Positions 7,282-14,783 of a DNA stretch of 18,946 nucleotides are shown piece after piece. A model generated the notes under the pieces. The model was given only the letters and a program-made list of their open reading frames with translations. It was not told where the DNA came from and ran no database searches. The translations under genes were made by a program, and so were the position numbers. The DNA comes from DATDRQ01 sp035291645 (lineage in GTDB: Bacteria; Chloroflexota; Anaerolineae; Anaerolineales; UBA4823): the NCBI GenBank assembly GCA_035291645.1, contig DATDRQ010000315.1:1-18946 (forward strand). The letters are read 5' to 3'. Each line of letters begins with the position of its first letter. The first letter of the stretch is position 1.

Positions 7282-8568
7282 ATGATGGCTCAGACGCTCG
7301 GTGAGCAGCTGCGCCAGGCGCGCCAGGAGCGCGATCTCACGCTCGAACAGGCCGCCCGGGCTACCCATATCCGGCAAAACTATTTAGAAGCCCTGGAAGC
7401 AGGTGAACTCGACCGGCTTCCGTCAAGAGTCCAGGCGCGTGGCTTCCTGCGCGCCTATGCCAGCTACCTGGGTCTAAACCCTGGCCTCCTGCCGGTTGGC
7501 GTGGATGGCGAGGAGAAAACCACTCCCCTCGGAGCGCACGCCGCCGGCCCCTCCTCTGTCTCTGATCCAGACCTGACGTCAGAGCAGGTCCAGTCGATCT
7601 TTACAGCCATCGGCCAGACCCTGCAAGGGCAGCGCGAGACGCTGGGCTTCTCCCTGGAAGAGGTCGAGCGTAACACCCGCATCAAGCGCCATTACCTGGC
7701 GGCGCTGGAGTCAGGCGACCTTAATGGTCTGCCTTCGCCGGTCCAGGGCCGGGGCATGCTCTACAATTACGCCACCTTCCTGGGCATTGACCCCGATCCC
7801 CTTCTGCTGCGTTTTGCCGATGGGCTGCAGGTCCGCCTGGCCGAAAGGCAGTCGCTTAGGACCCCGTCTCGCTCCACTCCCTCTGCCCGGCAGGCGCTCC
7901 CCTCCCCGGTGCGGCGCTGGATTTCGTTCGATTTCATGCTGGGTGGTGTTCTGATCGCCCTGCTGGCAGGCTTTGTGATTTGGGGCGCTATTCGCATCAC
8001 TGCCCTGCGCTCGGTCGCCGAGCCGGTCGTGACGGTCCCGTCGATCGCCGAAGAGCTGCTCTCCACGCCGGTTGGGACCCCGGAGTTCACGCCGGGCGCC
8101 AATCCATCGCCTACCCAGGAAAGCCAGGCTGAAGCCCCAGCCGTCGTCCAGGATGGCGGTCAGCCGGAAGAGGGTGCGGTAGGAGAAGTGACCCCGGGTG
8201 CGGGGCTGCCAACCGACAGCGGCGCCCTCGTCCAGGTTTATATCTCGGTCTTGCAGCGCGCCTGGATGCGCGTGACCGTGGACGGCGAGGTGGAATTCGA
8301 GGGGCGCGTCGTGCCAGGGAGCGCCTATGGCTTCGACGGTGAGCTCCAGGTCGAGCTGCTGACCGGCAACGGGGCCGCCTTGCAGGTGTTCTTCAACCAG
8401 ACCGATCTGGGGGTGATCGGAGAGTACGGTGAGGTCGTTTTTCGGGTCTTCACCCCGCAGGGCCTGGCTGAGCCTACCCCCACGATTACGCCAACGCCTA
8501 CGCTCACCCCGCTGGTCAGCGCCACGCCTCAGGCGACTGCCACCGTTCCGCCGACCCCGGCTCCATAA
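7282..8568 (+). CDS. RodZ-like membrane protein with two N-terminal HTH domains and DUF4115
   Basis: 428 residues. RodZ links the MreB cytoskeleton to the cell-wall elongation machinery; the HTH domain binds MreB in the cytosol. Visible order: HTH_25-type domain 1 (about 5-70, 'LGEQLRQARQERDLTLEQAARATHI...YLEALEAGELDRLPS'), a linker, HTH_25-type domain 2 (about 105-175, 'IGQTLQGQRETLGFSLEEVERNTRI...YLAALESGDLNGLPS'), one membrane helix (about 216-238), a Pro/Thr/Glu-rich linker, a DUF4115-like beta domain (about 317-390, 'ISVLQRAWMRVTVDGEVEFEGRVVPG') and a Thr/Pro tail. The usual homologue has a single HTH. It is the first gene of a same-strand run with rimO, 44 bases downstream. No strong SD is visible; ATG codons at 7282 and 7285 are both possible. 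Confidence 0.85.
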   Translation: MMAQTLGEQLRQARQERDLTLEQAARATHIRQNYLEALEAGELDRLPSRVQARGFLRAYASYLGLNPGLLPVGVDGEEKTTPLGAHAAGPSSVSDPDLTSEQVQSIFTAIGQTLQGQRETLGFSLEEVERNTRIKRHYLAALESGDLNGLPSPVQGRGMLYNYATFLGIDPDPLLLRFADGLQVRLAERQSLRTPSRSTPSARQALPSPVRRWISFDFMLGGVLIALLAGFVIWGAIRITALRSVAEPVVTVPSIAEELLSTPVGTPEFTPGANPSPTQESQAEAPAVVQDGGQPEEGAVGEVTPGAGLPTDSGALVQVYISVLQRAWMRVTVDGEVEFEGRVVPGSAYGFDGELQVELLTGNGAALQVFFNQTDLGVIGEYGEVVFRVFTPQGLAEPTPTITPTPTLTPLVSATPQATATVPPTPAP

Positions 8569-8612
8569 CGTTTATCGGTGTTTAGAAAACCAATATGATA
8601 ATAGGATAAGGT

Positions 8613-10001
8613 ATGGGACCGAAGACTTTTCACTTGATTTCGTTGGGTTGTGCCAAGAACACCGTCGATTCGGAGTCGATGGCCCAGATCTTGGCTGGCT
8701 CCGGATACCGTTCGGTCGAAAAACCCTCCCGCGCCAGCGTGCTGATCGTCAATACCTGCGGATTCATCGGCCCGGCTAAGGAAGAATCCCTCCAGGTGCT
8801 CGCTGAGCTGGCTGCCCACAAGCGCCCCGATCAGGTGCTGATCGCCGCCGGCTGTCTCACCCAGCGCTACGGCGTCGAGGTCGCCCAGCGCGTCCCCGGC
8901 ATCGACGGCATCCTGGGCACGCGCCGCTGGATGGACATCCTGGAGGTCGTCCGGAAGCTGCGCCGCAGCCCGCATCCCGAGCCGGTCTATCACCTGCCGG
9001 AAGTGCCTACGGTCGCTTCCGAAGAGCAAGGGGTGTTGCGCGCCGCCGTGCAGGGCGCCAGCGCTTACGTGAAAATCGCTGACGGCTGCCGCCGCCCCTG
9101 CGCCTTCTGCGCCATCCCGCTGATCAAAGGCACCGCCGTCAGCCGCCCCGTGCAGGCGATCCTGGCCGAAGCGCGCGCCTTGCAAGCCATGGGCGTGCGC
9201 GAGCTGAACCTGATCGCCCAGGACACCACCGACTATGGTCACGATCTGGGCATCAAAGACGGCCTGGCGGTCTTGCTCGAGCAACTCGTGGCAACCTTAG
9301 GAAAGTGCGGCAACGGGTCGGGTTCAACGCCCGGCATCGACTGGATTCGCATCCTGTACGCCTACCCCGGTTACGTCACCGGCCGGTTGATCGAGGTCAT
9401 GGCGGGCTGCGCGCAGATCGTCCCTTACCTGGACATGCCGCTCCAGCACGCCCACCCGCAGGCGCTGCGCCGCATGCGCCGTCCGGCGAACGTCGAGTGG
9501 GTCCACCGTACGCTGCAGAAGATGCGCGCCGCCATGCCCGAACTCGCCCTGCGCACGACCTTTATCGTCGGCTACCCCGGCGAGACCGAAGCAGAATTCC
9601 AGGCGCTGCTCGATTTCGTGCAGGAGATCCGCTTCGACCGGGTCGGGGCCTTCCGGTTCTCATTCGAGCCGGGCACGGCCAGCGAGCCGCTCGGCGATCC
9701 TGTCCCCGCCGAGGTCAAGCAGGAGCGCTGGGAGCGCCTGATGGCTTTGCAGCAAGGCATTTCACTCGAGAGGAACCAGTCCTTCGTCGGCAGGACGCTC
9801 GACGTCCTGATCGAGGGCCAGGGGGACGGCCTCTCGATCGGCCGCTCTTACCGGGATGCGCCCGAGATAGACGGGCTGACCATTGTCGAAGGCGAGATCC
9901 CCGCCGGCGAGCTGGTCCCGGTGCGCATCACCAGCGCCCTGGCTTATGATCTGGCGGGGACGGTCGAAACCAATCCGGCAGGAATCGTCATCCGTGTTTA
10001 A
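8613..10001 (+). CDS. rimO: Ribosomal protein uS12 methylthiotransferase RimO
   Basis: 462 residues. RimO is a radical-SAM enzyme with two iron-sulfur clusters that adds a methylthio group to the conserved Asp of ribosomal protein uS12. The 'SLGCAKNTVDSE' start is diagnostic for RimO against MiaB. UPF0004-domain cysteines C13, C49 and C81 and the radical-SAM triad C159-x3-C163-x2-C166 ('GCRRPCAFC') are all present. 'RTTFIVGYPGETEAEF' and a C-terminal TRAM-like domain complete it. A short 'GKCGNGSGSTPG' insert near residue 230-241 is unusual but lies in a loop. AGGA at 8603-8606 is spaced 6 bases from the ATG. TATGAT at 8594-8599 may be a -10 box. The stop overlaps the next gene. Confidence 0.94.
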   Translation: MGPKTFHLISLGCAKNTVDSESMAQILAGSGYRSVEKPSRASVLIVNTCGFIGPAKEESLQVLAELAAHKRPDQVLIAAGCLTQRYGVEVAQRVPGIDGILGTRRWMDILEVVRKLRRSPHPEPVYHLPEVPTVASEEQGVLRAAVQGASAYVKIADGCRRPCAFCAIPLIKGTAVSRPVQAILAEARALQAMGVRELNLIAQDTTDYGHDLGIKDGLAVLLEQLVATLGKCGNGSGSTPGIDWIRILYAYPGYVTGRLIEVMAGCAQIVPYLDMPLQHAHPQALRRMRRPANVEWVHRTLQKMRAAMPELALRTTFIVGYPGETEAEFQALLDFVQEIRFDRVGAFRFSFEPGTASEPLGDPVPAEVKQERWERLMALQQGISLERNQSFVGRTLDVLIEGQGDGLSIGRSYRDAPEIDGLTIVEGEIPAGELVPVRITSALAYDLAGTVETNPAGIVIRV

Positions 10002-10989
10002 CCTCGCCTCACCCGAAGTCCGCTTCGCCGTTCAGGCGGTGCGCACGGCCAGCCAGCTGGTCCGCCGGGTACAGGCCGAGCTGGTCTCGCCGGCCCTAAC
10101 CAAAGCAGACCGCTCCCCGGTGACCGTGGCCGACTTCGCCTCCCAGGCCCTGGTCGGGCGCATGCTGTCCGAGTCTTTCTCTGCTGACCCGCTGGTGGGA
10201 GAGGAGGATTCGGCCGACCTGCGCCAGCCTCAAGAAGCAGCCAATCTCGATCTGGTGACCCGTTTCGTTTCCCTCCTCGCGCCAGGCGCCGGCTCAGGCC
10301 AGGTGTGCGCATGGATCGACCGCGGGGCGGGTGAGCCGCGCGGCCGCTTCTGGACGCTCGACCCGATCGACGGCACCAAGGGCTTCCTGCGCGGCGATCA
10401 GTACGCTCTGGCCCTGGCGCTGATCGTAGACGGGCTGGTCCAGGTTGCGGTGCTCGGCTGCCCAAACCTGGTCGCCGGCTTCCGGCCTGCCCCGGTCGGC
10501 CCGGGTTCGCTGGCGGTCGGCGTGCGCGGCGCAGGCGCCTGGGTGACCTCGCTCGCCGTACCGGATCAGCCGCTCGCCCGCTTGCAGGTGTCTGTCGTCT
10601 CCGATCCGGCCCAGGCCCGCCTGCTGCGCTCCTTCGAATCGGGCCACACCAACGTCAGCCAGGTCGACCTGTTCGCCCAGGACCTGGGAGTCGCAGCCCA
10701 ACCGGTGCGTATGGACAGTCAGGCCAAGTACATGCTGCTGGCCGCCGGCCAGGGCGAACTATGCCTGCGCCTGCTATCTTCCAAACAGCCCGATTATCGC
10801 GAGAAGATCTGGGACCAGGCCGCCGGCTCCCTGATCATCGAAGAGGCCGGCGGGCAGGTGACCGACCTGTCCGGCTTCCCGCTCGATTTCACCGCCGGGC
10901 GGACCCTGGCTCGCAATCGCGGCATCCTGGCCTCCAACCGCTTGCTCCACCCGGCGGCCCTGGCTGCCCTGGCTGCCATCGCCGCCTAG
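9994..10989 (+). CDS. 3'(2'),5'-bisphosphate nucleotidase (Hal2/SAL1-type, inositol monophosphatase superfamily)
   Basis: 331 residues from GTG at 9994, which overlaps the end of rimO by 8 bases. An earlier in-frame ATG at 9883 would only add antisense-like sequence. The enzyme hydrolyses 3'-phosphoadenosine 5'-phosphate (PAP) to AMP, clearing the inhibitory by-product of sulfotransfer. Metal-site motifs: 'SPVTVADFASQALV' (D47), 'GEED' (69-72), 'DPIDGTKGF' (D123, D126, T128) and 'IWDQAAGSLIIEEAGG' (D274). The opening 'EVRFAVQAVRTASQLVRRVQ' and 'LTKADRSPVTVADF' match the longer Hal2/SAL1 branch better than CysQ or IMPase. Coupled translation with rimO is likely; a functional link is not obvious. 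Confidence 0.87.
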   Translation: MFNLASPEVRFAVQAVRTASQLVRRVQAELVSPALTKADRSPVTVADFASQALVGRMLSESFSADPLVGEEDSADLRQPQEAANLDLVTRFVSLLAPGAGSGQVCAWIDRGAGEPRGRFWTLDPIDGTKGFLRGDQYALALALIVDGLVQVAVLGCPNLVAGFRPAPVGPGSLAVGVRGAGAWVTSLAVPDQPLARLQVSVVSDPAQARLLRSFESGHTNVSQVDLFAQDLGVAAQPVRMDSQAKYMLLAAGQGELCLRLLSSKQPDYREKIWDQAAGSLIIEEAGGQVTDLSGFPLDFTAGRTLARNRGILASNRLLHPAALAALAAIAA

Positions 10990-11023
10990 GAGAGGCCTGG
11001 CTTCCCCCTGGTTTAACCCATTT

Positions 11024-12538
11024 ATGTCCCGCGCCGACCGCCTCGCCCTGGCCCTCAGCCTGCTCGCCGTCCTGGTGACCTACTTCGTCACAGAGCGTTA
11101 CTTCGAAGCCATCCCGCACATCGAGGACGAGATCGCCTACGTCTGGCAGGCGGAAGCCATCGCCGGCGGGCGCCTGACCGTACCTTCGCCGCCCGGGCCA
11201 AAAAGCTTCCTGGTCCCGTTTGTGGTGGACTATGCAGGGCAGCGCTTCGGGAAATACCCTCCCGGCTGGCCCGCCTTGCTGGCGCTGGGGGTCCGTCTGG
11301 GGATCCGCGCCTGGGTCAACCCGCTGCTGGCCGGGCTGGGCGTCTGGCTGACCTACCGCCTGGGCAAGCGCATCTTCGGAGAGCCGGTCGGGCTCCTGGC
11401 GGGGGTGTTGACCTTAACCTCCCCCTTCTTCCTGATCAACTCCGGTTCGCTGCTCTCCCACCCCTTCGGGCTGGTTTTAAGCGCGGCCTTTGCCCTGGCC
11501 TGGGTGGATAACTTCGCCGGGCGTGAAGGCCCGCCACGCGCCCTCCCGACCCTGGTCGCCGGCCTGTGCCTGGGCGTGCTGGCCCTCACCCGACCGCTGA
11601 CTGCCATCGGCGTGGCGCTCCCCTTCGGGCTGCACGGCCTGTACCTGCTCGCCCGCGGCGATTGGCAGACGCGCCGCCACGTGCTCGCCGTTGGAGCGCT
11701 GGCAGGCGCCGTCGCCGCGCTCACCCTGCTCTGGCAGTATGCCGTCACCGGCAACTCCTTATTAAATCCCTACACCCTGTGGTGGTCCTATGACAAGATC
11801 GGCTTTGGGCCGGGCGTCGGGCGCGCCGAGGGCGGTCACACCCTGCGCCTGGCGCGCCTGAACACGCGCTTCAGCCTGCAGGTCGGCTACCGCGACCTGT
11901 TCGGTTGGGCGATGTTTTCGTGGATCTTCCTGCCGGTTGGCCTGCTGGCGGTCTTTTTTCGGCGCAACTGGCCCGCCCTGCTGGTTGCCGGGGTACCGGT
12001 CAGCCTGGTGCTGGTCTACCTGGCCTACTGGGTGGGCTCCTGGCTGTTCGGCCCGCGCTACTATTACGAGGCGATCTTCAGCCTGGCGCTGGTCAGCGCC
12101 GCCGGCATCGCCTGGCTGGCCGGCTGGCCTGTCCGCCCCGGCGATGCCTGGCGGACTTTTGCGGGGTGGAAGAAAGCCCGCCCCCTGATCGTCACCGCCC
12201 TGGTCACCTTTTTGATCCTCACCAACCTGGTCTTCTACACGCCGGTTCGCCTGCAGGGTATGCGCGGCCTGTACGAAATGGACCGCGCCGACCTGGTTCC
12301 CTTCCAGATCGAGCAGGCCCGGGAGCTGGCCCCGGCCCTGGTCATCGTCCATCCCAAGCGCTGGATGGATTACGGTGTGCTCCTGGAGCTGCAGGATCCC
12401 TTCCTAGACACCCCATTCATCTTCGTATATAGCCGGGGCCCGAACGCCGATCGAGAGGTGGCCGCGGCCTTCCCGGAGCGGAGAATCCTGCACTACTACC
12501 CCGAGGAACCGTATACTTTTCTGACTTCGCCAAAATAA
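11024..12538 (+). CDS. GT-C fold membrane glycosyltransferase (family 39 / ArnT-like)
   Basis: 504 residues, hydrophobic, with about 10-12 membrane helices. The first periplasmic loop has 'PHIEDEIAYVWQAEAIAGGRL' with the acidic pair D35-E36, the catalytic loop signature of family 39 and RgtA/B/C/D-like enzymes that use polyprenyl-phosphate sugars. 'GKYPPGWPALLALG' after it is typical of the bacterial branch. A soluble C-terminal portion (about 425-504) follows the last helix. The acceptor cannot be told; lipid, glycan or protein are possible. The ATG lies 34 bases after the nucleotidase stop, without an SD; TTTAAC stands 6 bases before it, a weak -10-like match. Confidence 0.8.
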   Translation: MSRADRLALALSLLAVLVTYFVTERYFEAIPHIEDEIAYVWQAEAIAGGRLTVPSPPGPKSFLVPFVVDYAGQRFGKYPPGWPALLALGVRLGIRAWVNPLLAGLGVWLTYRLGKRIFGEPVGLLAGVLTLTSPFFLINSGSLLSHPFGLVLSAAFALAWVDNFAGREGPPRALPTLVAGLCLGVLALTRPLTAIGVALPFGLHGLYLLARGDWQTRRHVLAVGALAGAVAALTLLWQYAVTGNSLLNPYTLWWSYDKIGFGPGVGRAEGGHTLRLARLNTRFSLQVGYRDLFGWAMFSWIFLPVGLLAVFFRRNWPALLVAGVPVSLVLVYLAYWVGSWLFGPRYYYEAIFSLALVSAAGIAWLAGWPVRPGDAWRTFAGWKKARPLIVTALVTFLILTNLVFYTPVRLQGMRGLYEMDRADLVPFQIEQARELAPALVIVHPKRWMDYGVLLELQDPFLDTPFIFVYSRGPNADREVAAAFPERRILHYYPEEPYTFLTSPK

Positions 12539-12561
12539 GCTGCTCGCGCTTCGTAGGCCTC

Positions 12562-12751
12562 CTAAGAAACTGAACCCATGTCTTTGCGAGGAGGTCTCCA
12601 CAGCGTTCTTTGCTGTGGAAACCGACGAAGCAATCTCCGCTCTTCGCCTTAGCTGAGATTGCGGCCCTAAGATTGCTTCAATGAGATTGCTTCGTCGGCT
12701 GGTCTGGCAAAGAACGCCACACCAGCCTCCTCGCAACGACAGTTTCTTCTA
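12562..12751. repeat. Palindromic intergenic repeat, copy 2 (MITE/REP-like)
   Basis: An imperfect palindrome of about 190 bp. Its termini are AAGAAACTG (12564-12572) and CAGTTTCTT (12740-12748). Next inward are TTGCGAGGAGG and its mirror CCTCCTCGCAA. It contains a hairpin CCACAGC-gttcttt-GCTGTGG (12598-12618) and a perfect 16-base inverted pair CCGACGAAGCAATCTC (12622-12637) / GAGATTGCTTCGTCGG (12683-12698). No ORF. It shares its modules with the element at 1406-1557 but is longer in the centre, where a third partial GATTGCTTC copy lies (12671-12679). Confidence 0.8.
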
Positions 12752-12820
12752 GAAAGAAATGCGCGGAGTGCCAAGGATCATTCCCGCCGTTCGGGCAAGC
12801 GGCAGTCGAAGCAGTCGATG

Positions 12821-12890
12821 GTATCCTTCGACAACGTGGGATGCTACGCATCCCCTCCGCTCAGGACGCCTGTTCATGTCGAAATGAGCC
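12821..12890. repeat. Hairpin repeat downstream of the CopD-family gene
   Basis: TCCTTCGACAACG is followed by GGGATGC-tac-GCATCCC (12838-12854, perfect 7-bp stem) and CGCTCAGGACG. TTCGACA...CTCAGGACG resembles a short dispersed repeat I have seen in many bacterial genomes. Its place just past the stop at 12898 of a minus-strand gene would let the hairpin act as a terminator, though no T tract follows. The rest of 12752-12897 shows no gene. Confidence 0.4.
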
Positions 12891-12897
12891 CGGTCAT

Positions 12898-13413
12898 TCA
12901 GGCGGCCCGGGCCACGGCGGTCAAGCCCAGGATCATCACTCCCAGGATCAAATTCAAACGCAGTAGCAGGATCTCCCGGCGCTCCAGGCGGGACGCCTCC
13001 GGCGTTTCCTTGCCGCGCGCTCGCTTCAGCGCCAGCCGGCGCAGCTCTGGCAGCACCCCCCAGGTCAGGAAGGCGCTCACCCCGATCATGCCCAGGAACG
13101 CCAGGTGCTTGACCAGGATCGCCGCCGCCCAGGTATTGCCGACCGCCAGCAAGCCCTGGTAGTTGGGGCTGGCGCTCATCTGGAACAGCCCGGTGCCCGC
13201 CAACACCGCCAGGCTCAGCCAGCCGAGCGGTTCGAGCCGTTTCTGCACGGCCTCCAGGAAACCGGCGAAGGCTTCATCCGGCAGGCTCTTCCGGGCTGCC
13301 GGCAGGATCAGCAGCACCACGGCTGCCAGCCCGCCGATCCAGGCGATCGTCGCCAGCATGTGCAGCCAGTAGGCCAGGATCAGACCCCATTGCGGGGTCG
13401 TTCCGCCGCTCAC
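12898..13413 (-). CDS. CopD-family membrane protein
   Basis: 171 residues with four predicted membrane helices (about 10-38, 63-80, 95-120, 147-168). 'LAYWLHMLATIAWIGGLAAVVLLILP' with H18 and W25, and 'ILVKHLAFLGMIGVSAFLTW' with H103, are the paired His positions of the CopD fold. That fold is associated with copper uptake across the inner membrane, and also with haem-binding membrane proteins of uncertain role. Length fits the single-domain members. It starts with GTG at 13413, whose last three bases with the next one give GTGA overlapping the stop of the upstream gene, so translation is coupled to it. No copC or copper-regulator gene is nearby, so a copper role is only family-based. Confidence 0.75.
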   Translation of the reverse strand: MSGGTTPQWGLILAYWLHMLATIAWIGGLAAVVLLILPAARKSLPDEAFAGFLEAVQKRLEPLGWLSLAVLAGTGLFQMSASPNYQGLLAVGNTWAAAILVKHLAFLGMIGVSAFLTWGVLPELRRLALKRARGKETPEASRLERREILLLRLNLILGVMILGLTAVARAA

Positions 13414-14681
13414 GGCGTCGGCGCCGGGTATCCAGGTTCGGTCGGCCCGGGGGTGGGCGTCTCTTGCGGCGGTGGAGGCTCGGTCGGCCCGGGCGATTCG
13501 GTCACCTCGGGCGTCGGCTCTTCGCCGTCGCCATCACCCTCGTCTTCGTCGCCGCCCTCGCACTTGTTCCCCACCCAGGTGGCGGTCGGCTCTACGGAGG
13601 GGTCGGCCCCGTAACTGAAGGCGAGATTATATTGTTCGTACGCCTCGCACCATTGTCCGTCGGCGGCCAGCTGGTCGCCGTACTTCAGCGTTGCCATGCG
13701 GAAGCGCTCGCCCGCCGTCAGATTGGTGTTATCGCGCAGGCTGGGGGCGAATTGCACGATCTGTCCGAAGTAATAGGCCGCCTGCGCCCAGTCCAGGCCC
13801 CAGAAACTGGCCCCGGTGACATACAGGTCCGCCCACAGGCGAAAGTTATTGGCCTCCACGTCCAGGGGCCCGAAGCGCTCCGCCAGGGCCAGGTCGTACG
13901 TGCCGCCTTCCAGGTCGCCCTCCTTCAGGATGCGGTCCACGCCGCGGTTGCGCAGCGCCACGAACAGCATCGAATCGACCTTGACCGGTTGGTAGCCGGT
14001 CTCGTCCTTGCGCAGCTTCAGCAGCGCCTCGATCGCCTGGTTCCACTGGCCGTCCGCCAGGGAGACCTGCGCCTGCGAGAACAGCTCCTCGGCGTTGCGC
14101 ACGTCCGGGGTCGGCGTCAGAGTAGGGGTCGGGACGGGGGTCGGCGTGGCGGTAGTGTTGATCTCGAGCAGCACCTGCGCCAGCATGTCGGTCACCCCCG
14201 GGTAATCCGGCTCCAGCTGGATGACGTACTCGAAGCGCTGGCGGGCCAGGTCGAAGCGCCGGGCCTCGAAGTCCTGCATGCCCAGCTCGAACTGTTCGAA
14301 GACCTTCATCGCCACCTGGGTCGATTCGGAGCTGGTGCGCTGGTCGATGCCGGAGACGTAACCGCCGTACGCGCTGATAGCCCCGATGGCGAGCAGCGCC
14401 AGGACGCTCAACGGGATCAGCCAGCGCCACAGGTTCGACCGGCGTGGGGTCCCCAGGTCGGCCTCGCCTGGCGGCGGAAGGGGAGGGGCATCGCCCGCCA
14501 ACTGGACGGCGACCGTCTCGGCGCCTGTGTCGGCGGGTGTATCGAAAACCTGCACGGCGACCGTTTCGGCCCCGGTATCGGGAGTAGAACCCGCCGGTTC
14601 GCCCGGCGTGGGTACCTGCGTCGGGATGGTTTCCCCACCCGCGGAAGTTGGTTGCGTTTGTTCGATGTCAGAGCTTTCCAT
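13410..14681 (-). CDS. Membrane-anchored TPR-like protein with Thr/Pro linkers
   Basis: 423 residues from the ATG at 14681; the in-frame ATG at 14705 lies upstream of the TATAAT box and is rejected. Order: disordered acidic Pro/Thr N-terminus with a duplicated 'DTGAETVAVQ' (35-44 and 51-60), one membrane helix (84-106, preceded by 'RRSNLWRW'), a TPR-like pair of helices (122-173, 'GMQDFEARRFDLARQRFEYVIQLEPDYPG'), a 'TATPTPVPTPTLTPTP' linker, a second helical repeat region (196-356), and a very acidic then Pro-rich tail (375-423). Two extracytoplasmic cysteines (C345, C374) could pair. It probably scaffolds protein contacts outside the membrane; no specific function is recognised. It is followed directly, with overlapping stop and start, by the CopD-family gene. 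Confidence 0.8.
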   Translation of the reverse strand: MESSDIEQTQPTSAGGETIPTQVPTPGEPAGSTPDTGAETVAVQVFDTPADTGAETVAVQLAGDAPPLPPPGEADLGTPRRSNLWRWLIPLSVLALLAIGAISAYGGYVSGIDQRTSSESTQVAMKVFEQFELGMQDFEARRFDLARQRFEYVIQLEPDYPGVTDMLAQVLLEINTTATPTPVPTPTLTPTPDVRNAEELFSQAQVSLADGQWNQAIEALLKLRKDETGYQPVKVDSMLFVALRNRGVDRILKEGDLEGGTYDLALAERFGPLDVEANNFRLWADLYVTGASFWGLDWAQAAYYFGQIVQFAPSLRDNTNLTAGERFRMATLKYGDQLAADGQWCEAYEQYNLAFSYGADPSVEPTATWVGNKCEGGDEDEGDGDGEEPTPEVTESPGPTEPPPPQETPTPGPTEPGYPAPTP

Positions 14682-14688
14682 GCCGCCG

Positions 14689-14694
14689 ATTATA
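14689..14694 (-). promoter_or_regulatory. -10 box of the TPR/CopD operon (leaderless)
   Basis: Perfect TATAAT on the minus strand (14694 to 14689) with 7 bases between it and the ATG at 14681. The start of transcription should fall on or one base before the start codon. No good -35 is seen. Confidence 0.6.
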
Positions 14695-14749
14695 CCGTAA
14701 ATCACCCGTCAGACACTTCGCGTGCTCTTGCCCAATCGCCCAGACCGTT

Positions 14750-14777
14750 TTGAACTTCCCGCCCCCGGGAGTATAAT
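14750..14777 (+). promoter_or_regulatory. Promoter of the thioesterase gene (leaderless)
   Basis: TTGAAC (14750-14755), a 16-base spacer and perfect TATAAT (14772-14777), then 6 bases and the ATG at 14784. Transcription is expected to begin at the A of ATG. It stands back to back with the promoter of the TPR gene in a 102-bp gap. Confidence 0.7.
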
Positions 14778-14783
14778 TTTTAT

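Noticed and set aside
13464..14753. 429-codon plus-strand open frame opposite the TPR gene
   Set aside because: Shadow of the minus-strand gene, which has a membrane helix, TPR-like repeats and its own promoter. The plus product shows no family features.
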